A stretch of 64,000 nt of DNA from Chaetorhynchus papuensis (Eukaryota; Chordata; Aves; Passeriformes; Rhipiduridae). A program made the translations under genes and the position numbers. The stretch is from contig VWYX01000834.1 in NCBI GenBank assembly GCA_013396525.1, forward strand, positions 1-64,000, read 5' to 3'. Each line of letters opens with the position of its first letter. The stretch's first letter is position 1. Under the pieces are notes generated by a model, which saw only the letters and a program-made list of their open reading frames with translations, had not been told where the DNA came from and did not search any database. Below, piece after piece: positions 24,564-37,609 of this stretch.

Positions 24564-27500
24564 CCGGGCTCACCAGGGCACAAATGCTTCCCCCACCCCT
24601 CAAAAGAAACCCTCTGTGTTTTCCCCTGCCCCCAGTCCTGACAGCCATCCTTCTCCACTGCCCACCATCATAAAACAAGCTGCCTCCCAAGAAATATTCA
24701 CAAGGAGCTATTTAGTATGATTTTTGGTTTTATCAGACTCTGAGCCTGGGGTTCCCAAAACACACCCATGAAGGTCTCTGGATGGGCCTCTTAACAAAGT
24801 ATATCACCATAGAAAATGAAAATGCCACTGATTTAATTTTTTTGATACCAGAAGTGAGAAGCAGGAGGTTGCAGAAGATATTTGCATCAGCAAGGAATTA
24901 AACAAGCTAACAAAACCCACTCATAACAGCTTTGAGACAACTTAAATATAATACATTTGATTCCAGACCTACTCCTGTCAGGCAAATAGGAAAACTTGGA
25001 GCTACGCTGTGAAAGTCAGGCTTGAAAAACAAGGCTGGACTGTTCTGTCCACCCCACCAAGCCCTCTGGGTTTTTCCTCTCCATATTTTAAGGGCAAAGT
25101 TAGGAAGTTGTTATCCTGGACCTTTATGTGAAAAGTAGCGATGCCTGAAGAAAACATTTGGCTTTGGTGTACAGACAAGTGAGTGAGACTCAAGGACATA
25201 TTTCTGAGAAAAATAATAGCAATGTGCACTGCTCTAGCCCATCAGGTGATGGAAAAAACAGCAAGCAAGTTTAAGGAACTGCCACTGCCATGAAAATAAT
25301 AAGATGCTGCAGACAGGGGAAAAGATGGGACAAGATAAAAGTACCAGGAGAACATGGTGCTTTCAGGACTGGCTCCAAGTTTCTACACCTGCAAAACATT
25401 CTCATGGATTAACACTAACACACAGACTTTCATTTAGAGCAAACAAACTCAAGAATAAGTCATGTAGAAAATAAAAATTATCAAGACCTTTCCTTCTCAA
25501 CTCTCCCCCAGAGACTTCAGGTCTAATTTAAGCATTAAAGACATTTAATGCATTGAGACTATTTCTTAATGGTGAACTATAATTTGGGGGCAAAACAAAG
25601 ACATTTGATTCTTCTGGAAAATACCTATTCCCTTTCAAAATGGCAGCAAAAAGCACCTGTTTGGAGTGTGCACAGACTCAGAATATTGCTTGTGTTTACA
25701 ATGCAAAAAAGTAACGTATCAGTCCATGCTGAGATGTCAGGAACTGTCAATTGACCTCACCATGACTGCACATGGAGTATTTTTCCAAAGAAAAACTTCG
25801 AAGAATTTTCAGATACTGAATGTGAGGGTGGGTTTTTTGTTTGGGAAGATCCAAATTATCTTTTCCTGGTTTGTTCCTGAATTTTAAATGAGATCAGTAA
25901 AAAAATTAAACCAGTCATTTCTTTCCTTTCTGCAGAGGACTTTTTTTTATGGGTTCTCTGAAAAATGCTTACATTTAATCAAGTGTAGCCTTTCAACCAA
26001 ACAGTCCCTAGGATTAGGCCAGTATTTACAACAAAACAGAGAAAATTTTGCAGTGCATACAAATCCTTCCTCCACTAAACTGCTCAGCCTTCAGTAGTAA
26101 CAGTCTTGAGGAACTGTAGGACTGTGCAGTTCTGTAAAAACCAGCAAAAAGCCCCAACCAAACACATGATAAACTCTTTAAACCCATTCCCACATTTTGT
26201 TTTTTTCCTGTTATACATGTATGTTTCATACAATCTGGATTTTTTTATGCAGAGAAATCTGAGAGTGTGTTATTCCACACTTCCATATCTTCTTTCAAAT
26301 TTTTTTTTCTGCTTTTCTATGTTTTTCTGGGAATATGGGCTAAGGAGAGGAGAACTCTTTACATCCACATGGAAATTAGACTCCAATTTTGGTTTCTCCC
26401 ATAATGGTTGGAATCAACGACAAGCTCAGTGAAAACAACTGAGTTATTCTGGTGGAAACTTCAGAAAAAAAAAGAAAACTAGGCTATTGCTTCACTACAG
26501 AAATAGATCAGTGATGTGTGTTTATGCAGTGGCATTTTTCAACCATGAACTAATAAGAACATTCAGCTTGAATATTCCACAAATTCCTTAAGATGCTGCA
26601 GCTTCCTGGCACTAGCTCTTTGTTAAATTTAGTGACTCCTTAAAAGAGAAAAGAGAAAATGTCCATACCACCTGCTAGCATGAGTGAAAGCTACCTAGGT
26701 AGACCGGGTCAAAAAAATTATACTGGAAACTTCCATACATCAGTGGGATAATGAGTATTTTCTTGCACACAAGAAGGAGGGAAAAAAAAAACCCAACCTG
26801 TTTAAAGACAAATTCCTGTCTTCTCCTTATAATCATCCCAACCCCCACCCCAACCCGAAAATGTGATTTACCAGAAGGAGCTCACAATGCTGCTCTGGCT
26901 GAGAAAGTACACTGAGAACTTCACAGGAAGCCCAAAATAGCCTGAAGAGAGGAAATGGGTGGGGGTGAGGTTCTTTCTTCTGCTCACAAAGGACTTCGCC
27001 AGCCGATATAGATCAAGTAAAAACAGTCCTGACATGCGGAGCACACTTGGTGACAGTCCTCCCCTCTTTTCCCAGTCTGGTCTATTTTAAGATCACATCA
27101 CAGGAAACTTGGCAGCTACATGTTTCCGAAAGTTGCCCCTGCCACTTCCACAAGTTCAAATCGTTTGTAAGGGCACAGCTCACAGCACAGAACATTCTGA
27201 GGGGACACAAAAGGTACTGCTGAGCTACCGAAGGCTGGTCATTCAAAGAAAGAAGATAACAATTGATAATTAAATGAAGCTGAAAACACCCTTGCTTTTC
27301 TGTCTTGTATTACTGGTTTTCAAAGAGATACAACATTTACATGAGCCATCCGAGTGCTGGCAGTACTTGTGATGGATGCTGTGTGTGTCTGTTCAAAGAA
27401 AGAACTCCTCTGCATCAAGACATACAGCTGTGTGGGCTGTGTCCCCATCATTTTGTTAAGGACTTTCTCTCACCTTCTTATCGTTTTTTCCTGAAAATTT

Positions 27501-30500
27501 TAACACTGTCAGTTGCAAATTTAAGAAGGACATGTGTGTGTATGTGTGTGCAAGAGAGTTACACATGCAGACACAGAACCAGGAACAATCAACAATACGT
27601 TTGTTTCATGTCAAACTTCAACTCTGATTCCCATTAAGCACTGAGTAGGAGGAATGTTAATGGCATGGTCTGGTTGGAGAAACTGATGATAATTAAAACA
27701 CTAACAAAAAATGCAAAAGCACATGAACATCGCCAGTGCCTTCACTCTACATGATAAAATCATCCATATGTACAAAAGCAGCAATGGTGGATTTTCTGAA
27801 ACTAGGAAAATGAACAGCAATTATAACTAATAATAACTTCCTATGCTTCTAATGTTTTATAACCATGCTTTTTACAAATACCAAAGTTTCCCAGTCTCCC
27901 TTGTTCAGAGAGCTAAGTTTCTGAGTAAACAGAGCTTAAAAAAACTGTTGGAAAAAATATTCTTCAGAAGAAAGATATATTACTTAAGCTCAATGGGTTA
28001 AAAGAGTCAAATTGATGTTTATCTCCATTTCTCAAAGTAATTTATATCTGGATGTGGGAAGAGCATTCTCATCCCCAAAAGTCAATTTTAAGATATCTGT
28101 AAATATAAAATACAGGTTCTCAAGTTCAGTCTGTACACTAACATGACTATGGGAACACCATAAATCTTGAGTGGCAATCTAAATCTATTTTAAAAAAACC
28201 GCCTAATATTGTCTGTGAAGAAAGAGAGCAAGCCCTTGCTGCTTTATGATGTGTAAGCCTACACAAAAGCTTTCAGGGAATTTCATGTGGTTGGTATCTT
28301 GTCTTTAGTGACATCTGCTTCAAAAGGAAGGCCACCAGAGGACAGGAGTATTAGATCTCTTCTTGCAAATCTCACTCACTGCTCCCATGCTGAATATCAC
28401 TGCCCCCTCATGCAAGGGCTCTCTGCTCAGCTTCCACACACAGACAGATTAGCTTAAATTGCTGTAAATAACTCCTACTTGCTATTCCTGAGTCCTTTAT
28501 TCCAGGCTACTCTATATTCTTAAACCGTACCTGAGTCACCTTCATGTGTTATCCTTGTTGCTCTGGGAAACTGGGGGTTTAGTAAACAGGTCAAGCAAAT
28601 GAAAAGACTAGTCAGTATTGTGCTTCAAATGGATGCAAGATGAGATTACACTGAAAGCAAGTATATTAACAAAATTAACAAAGAAAGTTTTCTAGAATCT
28701 TTGCACTCATCCAAATAGCATGTATTTTACAAAAAGAAACCACCCACAAGTTTTCTGCTTAAGCCTTTTTGACCCTGGTTTTGAAGACCATTACCAGCAC
28801 TGCCAGCTTACTGGGCAAACTGGGATCTTTGGTTGCCGTACAGACCAGATGACATGGGTGTTATGAGTTCCCTGTGATTGAAATGAAATAAATTGGAAGG
28901 AACTGAGATTAAGGTGGCAACTAGCCGATAACATTATTTATGGAAGACAGAGTAGCACAGTGTACTTAAATTTACTCCTCACCATGTGTTAATGTGTATC
29001 GCTGCATCAAACAGCATGAAATTCAATACACTGAAGTACTCTTCACTAAACAAAAGAAAAACCTAAGGCAAGTTAAAGCTAGCTCATTTAAGAATGAATA
29101 CTGACATTTAAGAAAGGCTTGAGTTAATACTTCTTCATTCATTTTTCAGGTTTCCCTCCCCTCAAACAAACATGCTAATGACACTAGGGCATGACAAGCC
29201 ACCACCAGTTCAAACTCAAAGCTTACCAGGGACAAAAACAGTAGGTGGAAAGAAACATGATCCAACCAGTACAGCATTGAACAGGAAATCTACAGAGGCT
29301 TGGAAGCAGTCCAGTCTCTTCCATTCTTCTCTGTACCTCTGTCACAATAAGTCCAACCCTCACATCTCCATTTTCCACTGGCCATGAAATAGGCCATAAT
29401 AGTTATTTATCTATAAAAGCACTTTATAGACACTGTAGAAAATTTCTAAACAAGAACTTTGTATTCTTATGTCCTAAAAATAACTCTTCACATGAGGTGG
29501 CTTTACAGTCTTAGTTTCTTCATGTTATATGGTCTCTCAGCATGAACACATTCAGGTTCTGGTAATTACACCATCATCTCTATAAAGGGATCATCCATCA
29601 TCTTGAACTGCTAACAAATCAGCATCCTCAAACCTGAGAAGGGCAAAGGAAAGGATAGAATGATTTCTCCCCTGAAAATCACCTGTTCTGAACAACAGAG
29701 AAAATACCTTGGATGTAAATCTGATCAAGCAGAACATAAACTGGCTAAGTTTTCAGACTGAGGAACTGCAAACTGACAGGAAATGTTTGGTGCCAATAAT
29801 GCAGCCCTCTTAACAGTTTTCTGATGCAGCCCTTCAGCTGTGAGATAAGGTGACTATTACAATCACTCTTCACATATGCAGAACCCACACAGAGCTGAGG
29901 AAGGTTTTCCAATTCAGTGATATCAAAGAAAGGAAACCCCCACACTGACACCACTGCATGTAGCAGCACCACACCCACGAGCTGCTGCTGCAGTGCCACA
30001 CGCAGCCCACGCACATCGTGTGGCCATAACCAATTAAAGTTTTGGTGGGTGATAAAGGCAAAGGCTAAGTTGAGAAATAGGTACAGCAAGACAAACCCAC
30101 TGTCCCGAGCACCAGCTGAAGGCACATGGCAAAGCCAAGGAAAAAAAAAATGGCCGTGTCTATATAGTTGTAAAATATGACTTGTGGAGAAGCCATAAGC
30201 ATGACTCATTCCCTGTCTTCAGTGTACAACTCTCACTCCTTGTTTGTCCTTACTCCCATGCCATGCAGAACACCATTTCATCTTCTGAGTTATCTGGACT
30301 GACACCTTTTTTTTTTTTTTAATGACATACAGTAATTTCATATAGTAGGCCACATTTTCAGAAGTTCTCAGCATCCAGAAATGTTGAGCTTTAAAAGTTC
30401 TCAGCACACACATTTTCTGAGTATGTAATGACATATCTACAGATCTGTCTTATTCCAAAAATCTAACCTTGGTAACCTCTCTGGAGATTACATCAACACA

Positions 30501-31785
30501 CTCAACAAGAAGAGTTGCTGAACCACACACATAACCCCCGTTAAAAAAGAAAAAAAAAAGAAGTTTAAAATTATGTTCTGGTTCTTAATAACAACTAAAA
30601 ATTAAAACCCAAATCTCTCCTGGAACCTGAATGCCCCTTCACAGCAAATGCCAGTGAAATTTTTCCAGGGATGCCACCAGCTCTGTATAACAACTTCTAT
30701 GGTGCCTCTAACCTTTTGAGCCTCTTTGTTAGCTCAAGGCACAGTTACAGCCATGTACCCCTACCAGTCTAGTGTTCACACATATATACTTATTTTTTAA
30801 AATAACAATTTTTCTATAGCACAAGCTTGCTTTTCAGAGATGCCCATCACTGTTTTCTGTTAGCTACTCAAGAAACAGTGGATCCTCATAATCTCCAAAA
30901 ACTAGGCCATAGAGACTTCAGCACTGAGCCGATGCTCACTGAGGTGACATCTTCTGCTCACTTACAGAAGTCAAAGTCTTCCAAAACCAAAGAATGGATC
31001 GGGGAAAGAACAGTTCTCAATGTTAAAACTGTGCAGGCAGAGGTACCATGTCTACACAAAAACATTAAAAGACAAAAAATCCTAAAAATCTGGCTAATTT
31101 TAATATATTGGCAGTCGCATTTTAAAATGCGGCCTATCGGAGATACATCTCAATGAGGTGAAGGATCTGTTCTGCAGCTAGGAACCACTTGTCAAGAAGA
31201 AGACAGCCAATGTGGTAAATGCTAAGGAATGTAGCATTTGTCCCACTGGCTCAGCCCCAGGTGTGTTGGCAGGCTCAACAGAGGGGCTGCCAGCTAGGGA
31301 GGGGTGCCTGGGGCACCACTGAAAGAGGGGCAAAGGCAGGTCCCAGGGGACACCTGAATGAGAAGTTCTTGGAATGGATGAGAAGGTGCTCCAGGCAACC
31401 TTGTGAGCTGGAATTCAGCACACTGAGCAGGGACTGAAGTGCTGAAACATGATGCCAGCAGACAAGGAGTGAAGCAGAAAATCTGGCAAGCTAGGATAGA
31501 TACCACCGGCATTTCACATAGGTGAGGTCTGTCCACTCCTCTTTAGCCTCCCCTGTTTGGATTACAGGATGTCCGTCTCCTGCTGACGGAAAATGGTTGG
31601 TGAAATTGAGTCCTCACTGCAGGCTCCACAGCTGGGGGCTTTCTCTACCATTTCCCCCCAAGTGCTTCGTGGGGAGGGAGGAGCATGTCGGTTTAGACAG
31701 CTTTGAGGAGCTGGTTGGGAGCCTTCAAATGGGGTGGGATGCGGGGCAGAGACGGGGACTCAACAACTGTTTAGTTATGAAATAT
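24564..31785. other. Long non-coding stretch, no gene seen
   Basis: Mostly AT-rich unique-looking DNA. It holds a TG-rich run (27532-27550) and a 14-T run (30307-30320). A 154-aa minus-strand open frame at 29745-30209 is hydrophobic but unrecognised and within chance expectation. The part at 31220-31780 is GC-richer and leads towards the CpG island. Confidence 0.5.
27532..27550. repeat. (TG)n microsatellite, interrupted
   Basis: tgtgtgtgtatgtgtgtg with one TA interruption. Confidence 0.8.
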
Positions 31786-31789
31786 CTAC

Positions 31790-32640
31790 GTTTCAATCGA
31801 ATTATTAATCATGAAGTAGTACGAGGAATTTGATTTACTCTTATTTATTACCAATAGGTGACGGTTGAGGGTCGCCCCCCACCTCTTTCCCAGATCTCGG
31901 AAAACTGCAGCACTGCTTCCCGGCTGGATGAGGAGGGGGGCAGCCGTGGCGGGCCGGGGCGCGGGAGCCCCTCGGTGGCGAGAGGCGCTCCCGGCCGGCG
32001 CCGGGGACACCTGCCGGGCACGGGCAGCGCCCCGCAGCCCCGGGGCCGGCTTTTTCTGGAAACATGACAGCCGGCCCCGGGGAGCCGGGAAAGGGAGGGG
32101 GACGGGGCTGCCCGGCAGGACGCGAAGGCGCGACGTGGCGACGGTCGCTAAGGGAGTGACAACAGAGCCATCAACAGAGGGGCTGGAGCGCGGGGAGGCG
32201 CAGCCCCGGGCTCTGACAGCCCCGCGCTGCCCGCCAGCCCTGCGAGCCAGCCCCGCACGGAAATAGCTGTGCCCGGCGAACGCGGCCCCTCCGCTGGCTG
32301 CCCACCGCGCACGGGTTATTTTTGATCGGCATGAGCGAGATAAAACTTGAATCTGGGAAGCGCGGCTGATTTACAGCCGCTTCAAGAGCTGTGCGCTTGG
32401 CTGCGGAAGAGTGAAAAGGCTTCCCAGCCTGCGCAGGAACATCTCCCCCCACGCCGCTGCCAGCAGAGGGGAGCGGGGTCTGGCTGCCCACCCGCCCGTC
32501 CCGGCCGCACAGCAGCCCCGGCCATGCCCCGAGCTGGCCGTGAGCTTTTCCCCACGGCCACGCTCCATCCCACAGCCTGCGCGGCCGCCACGGCTTGCCA
32601 GCCCTCTTACTGGGGAGGAGCAGGTAGGCGTCTTGGGCCA
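31790..32640. promoter_or_regulatory. CpG island, candidate promoter
   Basis: From about 31861 to 32640 the sequence is strongly GC-rich, with dozens of CpGs (for example gccggggcgcgggag and gacgcgaaggcgcgacg), against a CpG-poor background. A CCAAT box (31851-31855) and an AT-rich, conserved-looking segment (cgaattattaatcatgaag, near 31797) lie at the left edge. No TATA box is obvious. This architecture is typical of broad, TATA-less vertebrate promoters of housekeeping or developmental genes. A possible splice donor cag|gtaggc occurs at 32621-32626 on the plus strand. The open frames here (up to 184 aa) occur on both strands and follow from GC content. The direction of transcription is unknown. 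Confidence 0.7.
32362..32380. repeat. 7-bp perfect inverted repeat in the CpG island
   Basis: gcggctg (32362-32368) and cagccgc (32374-32380) flank attta. The surrounding non-island-like text (ttatttttgatcggcatgag, then cgagataaaacttgaatctgg) looks constrained. It may be a structured 5'-UTR or a dyad binding site. Confidence 0.5.
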
Positions 32641-35169
32641 CAAAACTGGCTTTGGGATTTCCATCCACTCTCCTGCAATTCAGTGCTGCATCCGCTCCAA
32701 AAGCTGCTGTGCCTGTTCGAATGTAAAGCCTCTGTACCTGGACAGTGGGGATGTGCGACTGAGCCCAGCTTGCTTAAGCTCATGCTGCCACACCGTCCCT
32801 TAGAAAACAAGGAAGCTGTGGAATCCTCTCATCACAAAATTAATGTTCTGAACTGCAGCATATGCCTTGACAATCAAAGTTATGTTACAGCAAAGCACTA
32901 ACAATAATCTCCTACGCTGCTGTGGCAAGGCCCCGAGTCATGTTATATATACTCTTTTTTTTCTTGTGGAAAAGGAGAGAAAATAATTAGGCTCATTTAC
33001 TAAGCTTCCATAAGTGCAAAAGATTAGGTACCTTTAAAAAATAACAGTATTTCAATGCAAATATAAACTTATCACAAGCTTCCTGAAGCACATGCAGCAT
33101 AAAGGCAGTATCACTGCAGAGAAGGTATCTGCTTTCAAGGGGATTTGCATTCTCATTGAATGCTGGACTAGGTCCAGACCAGCCGGAGGATAACCACCCT
33201 CTAACCTCCCTGCGGAGACTTACAGAGACGAGACTGAAGCAGTATCATTTCTGACAGAAATCAAATCCTGGCTACTGCACTGCTGGGAACACTACAGACA
33301 GGAAGAAAAAAAGAATAGAGAGGAATTGGAATTAAAACAATTCTGTAAAGCTCATTTAGGTAATACCTTGTCAAAGGACCTGATATGGGAACACACTGCA
33401 TATTTTCTGAATGAATGCAGAAGTTAAGCATCTGCTAGCACAAAATATAATTTTAACAAATGGAACGTACAAATGTTAAAGCTGACCAGTTGTAGAAAAC
33501 GGGCTCAGTTACATGCCTAGGTTAACCAAGCTAAATAATACATCCAGTCAAATCATACATGAAACCACAGAGAGCGTTCAAAAACCACAATTTGTTCAAA
33601 TTCCCATCAGTTCATATTGCAGCACTGGTATTTCAGAGGACAGGATAACTCCCAGTGATGTGTCTCCAAAGATTCAAAAACAAGTGACCTTAATGGAAGC
33701 TTAGGAATATGGGACTTTAATATGAATATTAGGATATTGCATTACAGGTGCTGGCACATATTCAGTACTTCCTTCTTGATGTAATGCACCCAGAGACATA
33801 GATAGGAAAATCCCAGGACAGACTGATGAGCAGCTTCCAGGTATTACCTATCTTGCTGTACTCATTCTGATGTAGTGGTAGAAACCTTTGAGCAGGCACA
33901 CAACAAACTGGATCATAAAAATGGTAAGCATTTTGGAGTGCCAGCAAAGCACAGGAGGCAGCACAGGAATGGGAGCAAAATGACTGCACAAGGCAGCAAC
34001 CACTCAGTTCTGCCAATCTGGCCAATAAATGAGTAATCTTCATGTATTGTGTTCAGGGCCCGTGAGCTCTAAGATTGTCCCAAAAGAAGCAGCATCTGAA
34101 TTATATTAGACCTAGAGAGACCCTTAACTGTGGCTGGACTGTCTGTGAAAACATGTCTAGACTACAAGAAAATGTAATGTTTTAGAATGCCCTCACTGGC
34201 TTGTTTAAGATGTAACACTGGCAACCCAAATTACACATACGCCAAACCCAAAAGACAGACAGATATAAAATCATTACAAAAACATTAGGTGCAATTTATT
34301 TTTCAACTGATACCTAAATTTACACTTCTTTAAGTCACAGTTTAAAATACTTCCCACCAGAATCTTGGTTGTTCAGTTTTATAGAATTTGTAGCAGAAAT
34401 ATTAATATTGATCTGAAGAATGCATCACGAACAGAAACATCTGTTAGTAAGAGCAACAGGAAGGGCAATAGGGCAAAGTCACAGAAAAAACCCCGAAACC
34501 TTTTGAGAACCATGGACACACTGACAGCAATCAAACAGAGAAGCGCCGAAATGTGGTGTTTGCATCAGCAGGAAGGTTGTGCCCTAGGAAGCCCACAGCG
34601 TGGATTAGCAGAAGACCTGTGCCCTGACAGGGGGAGGAGGCCAGTGAAGTTGCACCATGCTCTGTGTGTCCCTTCTTTTCTGTTCACACAAAAGGGAAGA
34701 TGACTGTAGCCAGGAAGATGCCCACAGCAGGCAAACCCAGGAAACAGCCTGCAAACTGAGATTCACCTTGGGTGAGGTAAGCAAGACTGAGAGGAGAAAG
34801 GATGAACCATATCAGTGCGCTTGATTGCCAAAGGGTAGAGCAGGCCTACACAAAAAACAAGGCATCACAGATGCACAAGCCAAGCAATGAGAACTTGGTG
34901 GGTGTCCTCCAGGGACACAACTGATCCCAGCCAGATCACTTCTTGGGCACACATCTCTTAACCCCCTTCTTAAAAGCATGGGGGTTGTGAGAGTGGGAAT
35001 GAAAATGATAAGAAACAAGTGTGGGACAAACCAGTTTTGTTTAAAACAGATACCACCTTCTCTTTCCATAACATCTCTCTGAAGGGTTTTTTGCATTAAT
35101 TTTCTTGTGTTAACAAGTAACGTGAGCTTCTCAGATAATCATTAGAACCTCAGAGTTGAAACCTGCAGA
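32641..35169. other. Non-coding stretch, no gene seen
   Basis: Ordinary AT-rich DNA. The part near 33000-33130 (an octamer-like ATGCAAAT at 33055-33062) looks mildly structured. No recognisable repeat or gene. Confidence 0.45.
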
Positions 35170-35500
35170 AAACTGTGGAATATACAATAAATTCACAAGA
35201 ACTAGCAGGCAATGCTGCAAACATTTTAACACGCTAGCACATAAGAAGGGCAAGTGATGGAGAGCCCCACTGCTATTTATTTTACCTAGTTAATGATTTT
35301 TAAAGTACAATTTGCTCTATCAAAGTGCTTAAAGAATGTTTGCTTAAAAATACCTCACTTTCTTCCCTGTTTTTAAATGTTCTCCTGGCACATTTAAATG
35401 GGCTCCGTGAAAACCTCCATCAGCAGTGCAAGTTAGACGAGGTTTAGGGTCTGACTGTATGTTAAATATTTGCATAGGGACAACGTTTTCTGAAGAGACA
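35170..35500. promoter_or_regulatory. Weak candidate conserved non-coding element
   Basis: High-complexity AT-rich text with tagttaatgatttttaaag, a repeat-free middle and ttaaatatttgcatag at the right end. It is judged by texture only. Confidence 0.25.
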
Positions 35501-36479
35501 GGGGAAGGAATATACAGTAATTATGGCCTGCCTCTAAAAATGGGACAGATTTACCAGAGGGGACAGTACTTATAACATCAAGAGACCTGTCAGTGTTAGT
35601 GCTTTGCCATCACATGTCTGTGTGGGTTCTTTCTCTGCCTCCACATCCACAGAAATCTGGGGATATTTGCCCAGGGAAAGCAGCTCTTCATCTGATACAG
35701 AATTAAGGAGCTAATGCAGTTTGCTATTACTGTTTGAGCCAAACATTAGGAAAGGCAAAAGAAAAAAGAAAAATAGAAAGGAACAGGGCAGTCTTGTAGG
35801 AGAGAAAACCTGGAGCTATTCGAGATTAACAATTTCCTCACAGAACTAAAGCTGAGACTTACCAGAAAATAAATTGACTTTTATGCTGAAATTAATTGTT
35901 CTCACAGATCTGGGGGGAAGGGAGGGTGGGGAGGGTGAGTGCCATATCAATATAGCTACAGCTGGGTAATCACTTGGGTAACCACTCTGCTAATGCTGTA
36001 GTGCAGATCCTCACAGTACAAACTAGCTTTAAGATCTGGTCTCTTGCTTCTGCACAAGAACACTTGGTTCATTTACAGGTGTGAGTCCTACCTGAACAGT
36101 TTACACCAACACACCAATAACACAGACACCTCTACAGCTGTATAGAAGTTTCTCTGTGATGCTGTACACCTTTCCATGTGGGAATACTCTGATAGTGGAC
36201 AGAGAGAGTCAGTACTGAAATCAAACTCTTTCACATGATTTTCAAAACAATTTGTTGTGGCAGTGCTGCAGAGTGCCTGCTTCTGAATGCTGGTTGCTCT
36301 TAAAGCACCAGTTGCTGTTTTCTGGGATTTATGACTGAAAGAATTAAAACCAAAGAAAATTACAACAGAACTCAAAAGGGCACTAATAGCTCCTTCAAGC
36401 TCTGCCCCATTCTAGGTCTCATTATTACAGTAAAATATTGGTAAGGTAGTAGATATGACTTTCTAAATTTAAACATTTT

Positions 36480-36760
36480 TTTACCAAAAAGTAAGTTCTA
36501 ATTCGTTATACAAATACCCCATATCCCAAACACAATGATCCATGCAAATGATAACTAGGTGATCATTTGGCCCATTTGTACATATATTTAAAGAGCAGCT
36601 GAAAATTTGGGCCATTGTAAATGTATGTGCATGCCATGGTTTTGCAAACATAGGACTAATGCCCTGGAAACTTTCAAATGCCCAATGGCATCAGTGGGAA
36701 TTGAGGGATTTCAGCATTTTGCAGAACTGAGCCTTTTCTACATATGGGTATAAACACATT
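36480..36760. promoter_or_regulatory. Candidate conserved non-coding element with octamer motif
   Basis: Contains a perfect POU octamer ATGCAAAT (36542-36549), followed by catttggcccatttg and, about 40 bp later, aatttgggccattg, a near-repeated core. An E-box-like cagctg lies between. Open frames are absent. The dense, non-decayed text suggests an enhancer. Confidence 0.4.
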
Positions 36761-36959
36761 TGCTTGTACATAGAGAGGTTTTGAATAAAACGCAGATGGT
36801 GGACAATAATTTCCTATTTATCTGGACATTCTCAGAGATGACATTCCTGACTATAGTTTTAACGTTATAAATTAAGATTTGGTAGTTCCTTTAAACATAG
36901 TTCATTTATTTTCTAAGGATTCTGGATTGTGATTCTCAGCAAATTGAGAAAACATATTT

Positions 36960-37189
36960 CCAGCCAGCAGACCAATCATAATATTAACTCTCTCACACTT
37001 GCCGATAACCTTTAAGGAAGCTCTGCCTATTTATATCACAGCCATGAACACATCCAAGAAGCACATTAATTAATAGTGATAATAAAAAATAAAGCCTTCA
37101 GTCATGTGTTCCATTCAGTCACTTGCACCCATATATTTTTAAAATGAACAAAATACACTCGCAGTTTGACAGGGAATTATTTTAAGGCC
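36960..37189. promoter_or_regulatory. Candidate conserved non-coding element
   Basis: Includes agaccaatcataatattaac, cttgccgataacctttaagg, cacattaattaatagtgat and ccatatatttttaaaatg. CCAAT-like and homeobox-like cores are close together. It runs directly into the CpG-rich element on its right, and the two may be one unit. Confidence 0.4.
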
Positions 37190-37560
37190 CTAGTATCCCT
37201 TAGAATCTCTTCTCACGTCCTTAGATGTCTGCCTCTCGCTCGCGCGGGCTGAAATGTCTAGACATCCAAATTAAGGAGTGACCAATCAGCGAGAGACGGA
37301 TCTCTCTGCGTGCAAGGTCAGCGCTCCAGAGGCACACCCGGGCACACACGCACACATGCTGGCAGCAGGCACCGCGCAGGAGACCTTTATTTGTGCACAA
37401 AAATATTGATGTTGCTAAGTGATACGCAGGCAGGCACCGGCCGTAAGTCTTTGTGCTTGTTTGTTTATCGCCGTGTCTTCTTTCCCGAGTAAACAATGCA
37501 ACGGTGATGCCGAGATGGAAGAACCCGTCTAAATTAAAACAGCTCTGGAAGCTAATTTAT
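37190..37560. promoter_or_regulatory. CpG-rich regulatory element or promoter (CCAAT, paired forkhead motifs)
   Basis: By eye about twenty CpGs fall between 37200 and 37520 (ctctcgctcgcgcgggctg at the left). A CCAAT box is at 37282-37286 (accaatcagcg). A 12-bp palindrome tttgtgcacaaa is at 37390-37401. TGTTTAT (37462-37468) and GTAAACA (37489-37495) form two forkhead-type sites in opposite orientation about 20 bp apart. The phrase caggcaccg occurs twice, near 37368 and 37432. It could be an enhancer or a second start site. Confidence 0.5.
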
Positions 37561-37593
37561 TATGTCTGCGTGGTATCAACCTATTGCTTCTTC

Positions 37594-37609
37594 TTTTTTT
37601 TTTTTTTTT
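37594..37609. repeat. T16 homopolymer
   Basis: Sixteen T residues within a pyrimidine-rich stretch ending ttcttgatttt. Confidence 0.85.

Noticed and set aside
29745..30209. 154-aa hydrophobic minus-strand open frame
   Set aside because: Its length is within chance expectation for 64 kb in six frames. I recognise no family, and no splice or promoter context was seen. A translated search would settle it.
32347..32901. 184-aa plus-strand open frame, the longest of the window
   Set aside because: It lies largely in the CpG island, where stop codons are rare. Frames of similar size overlap it on both strands, and no domain is recognisable.
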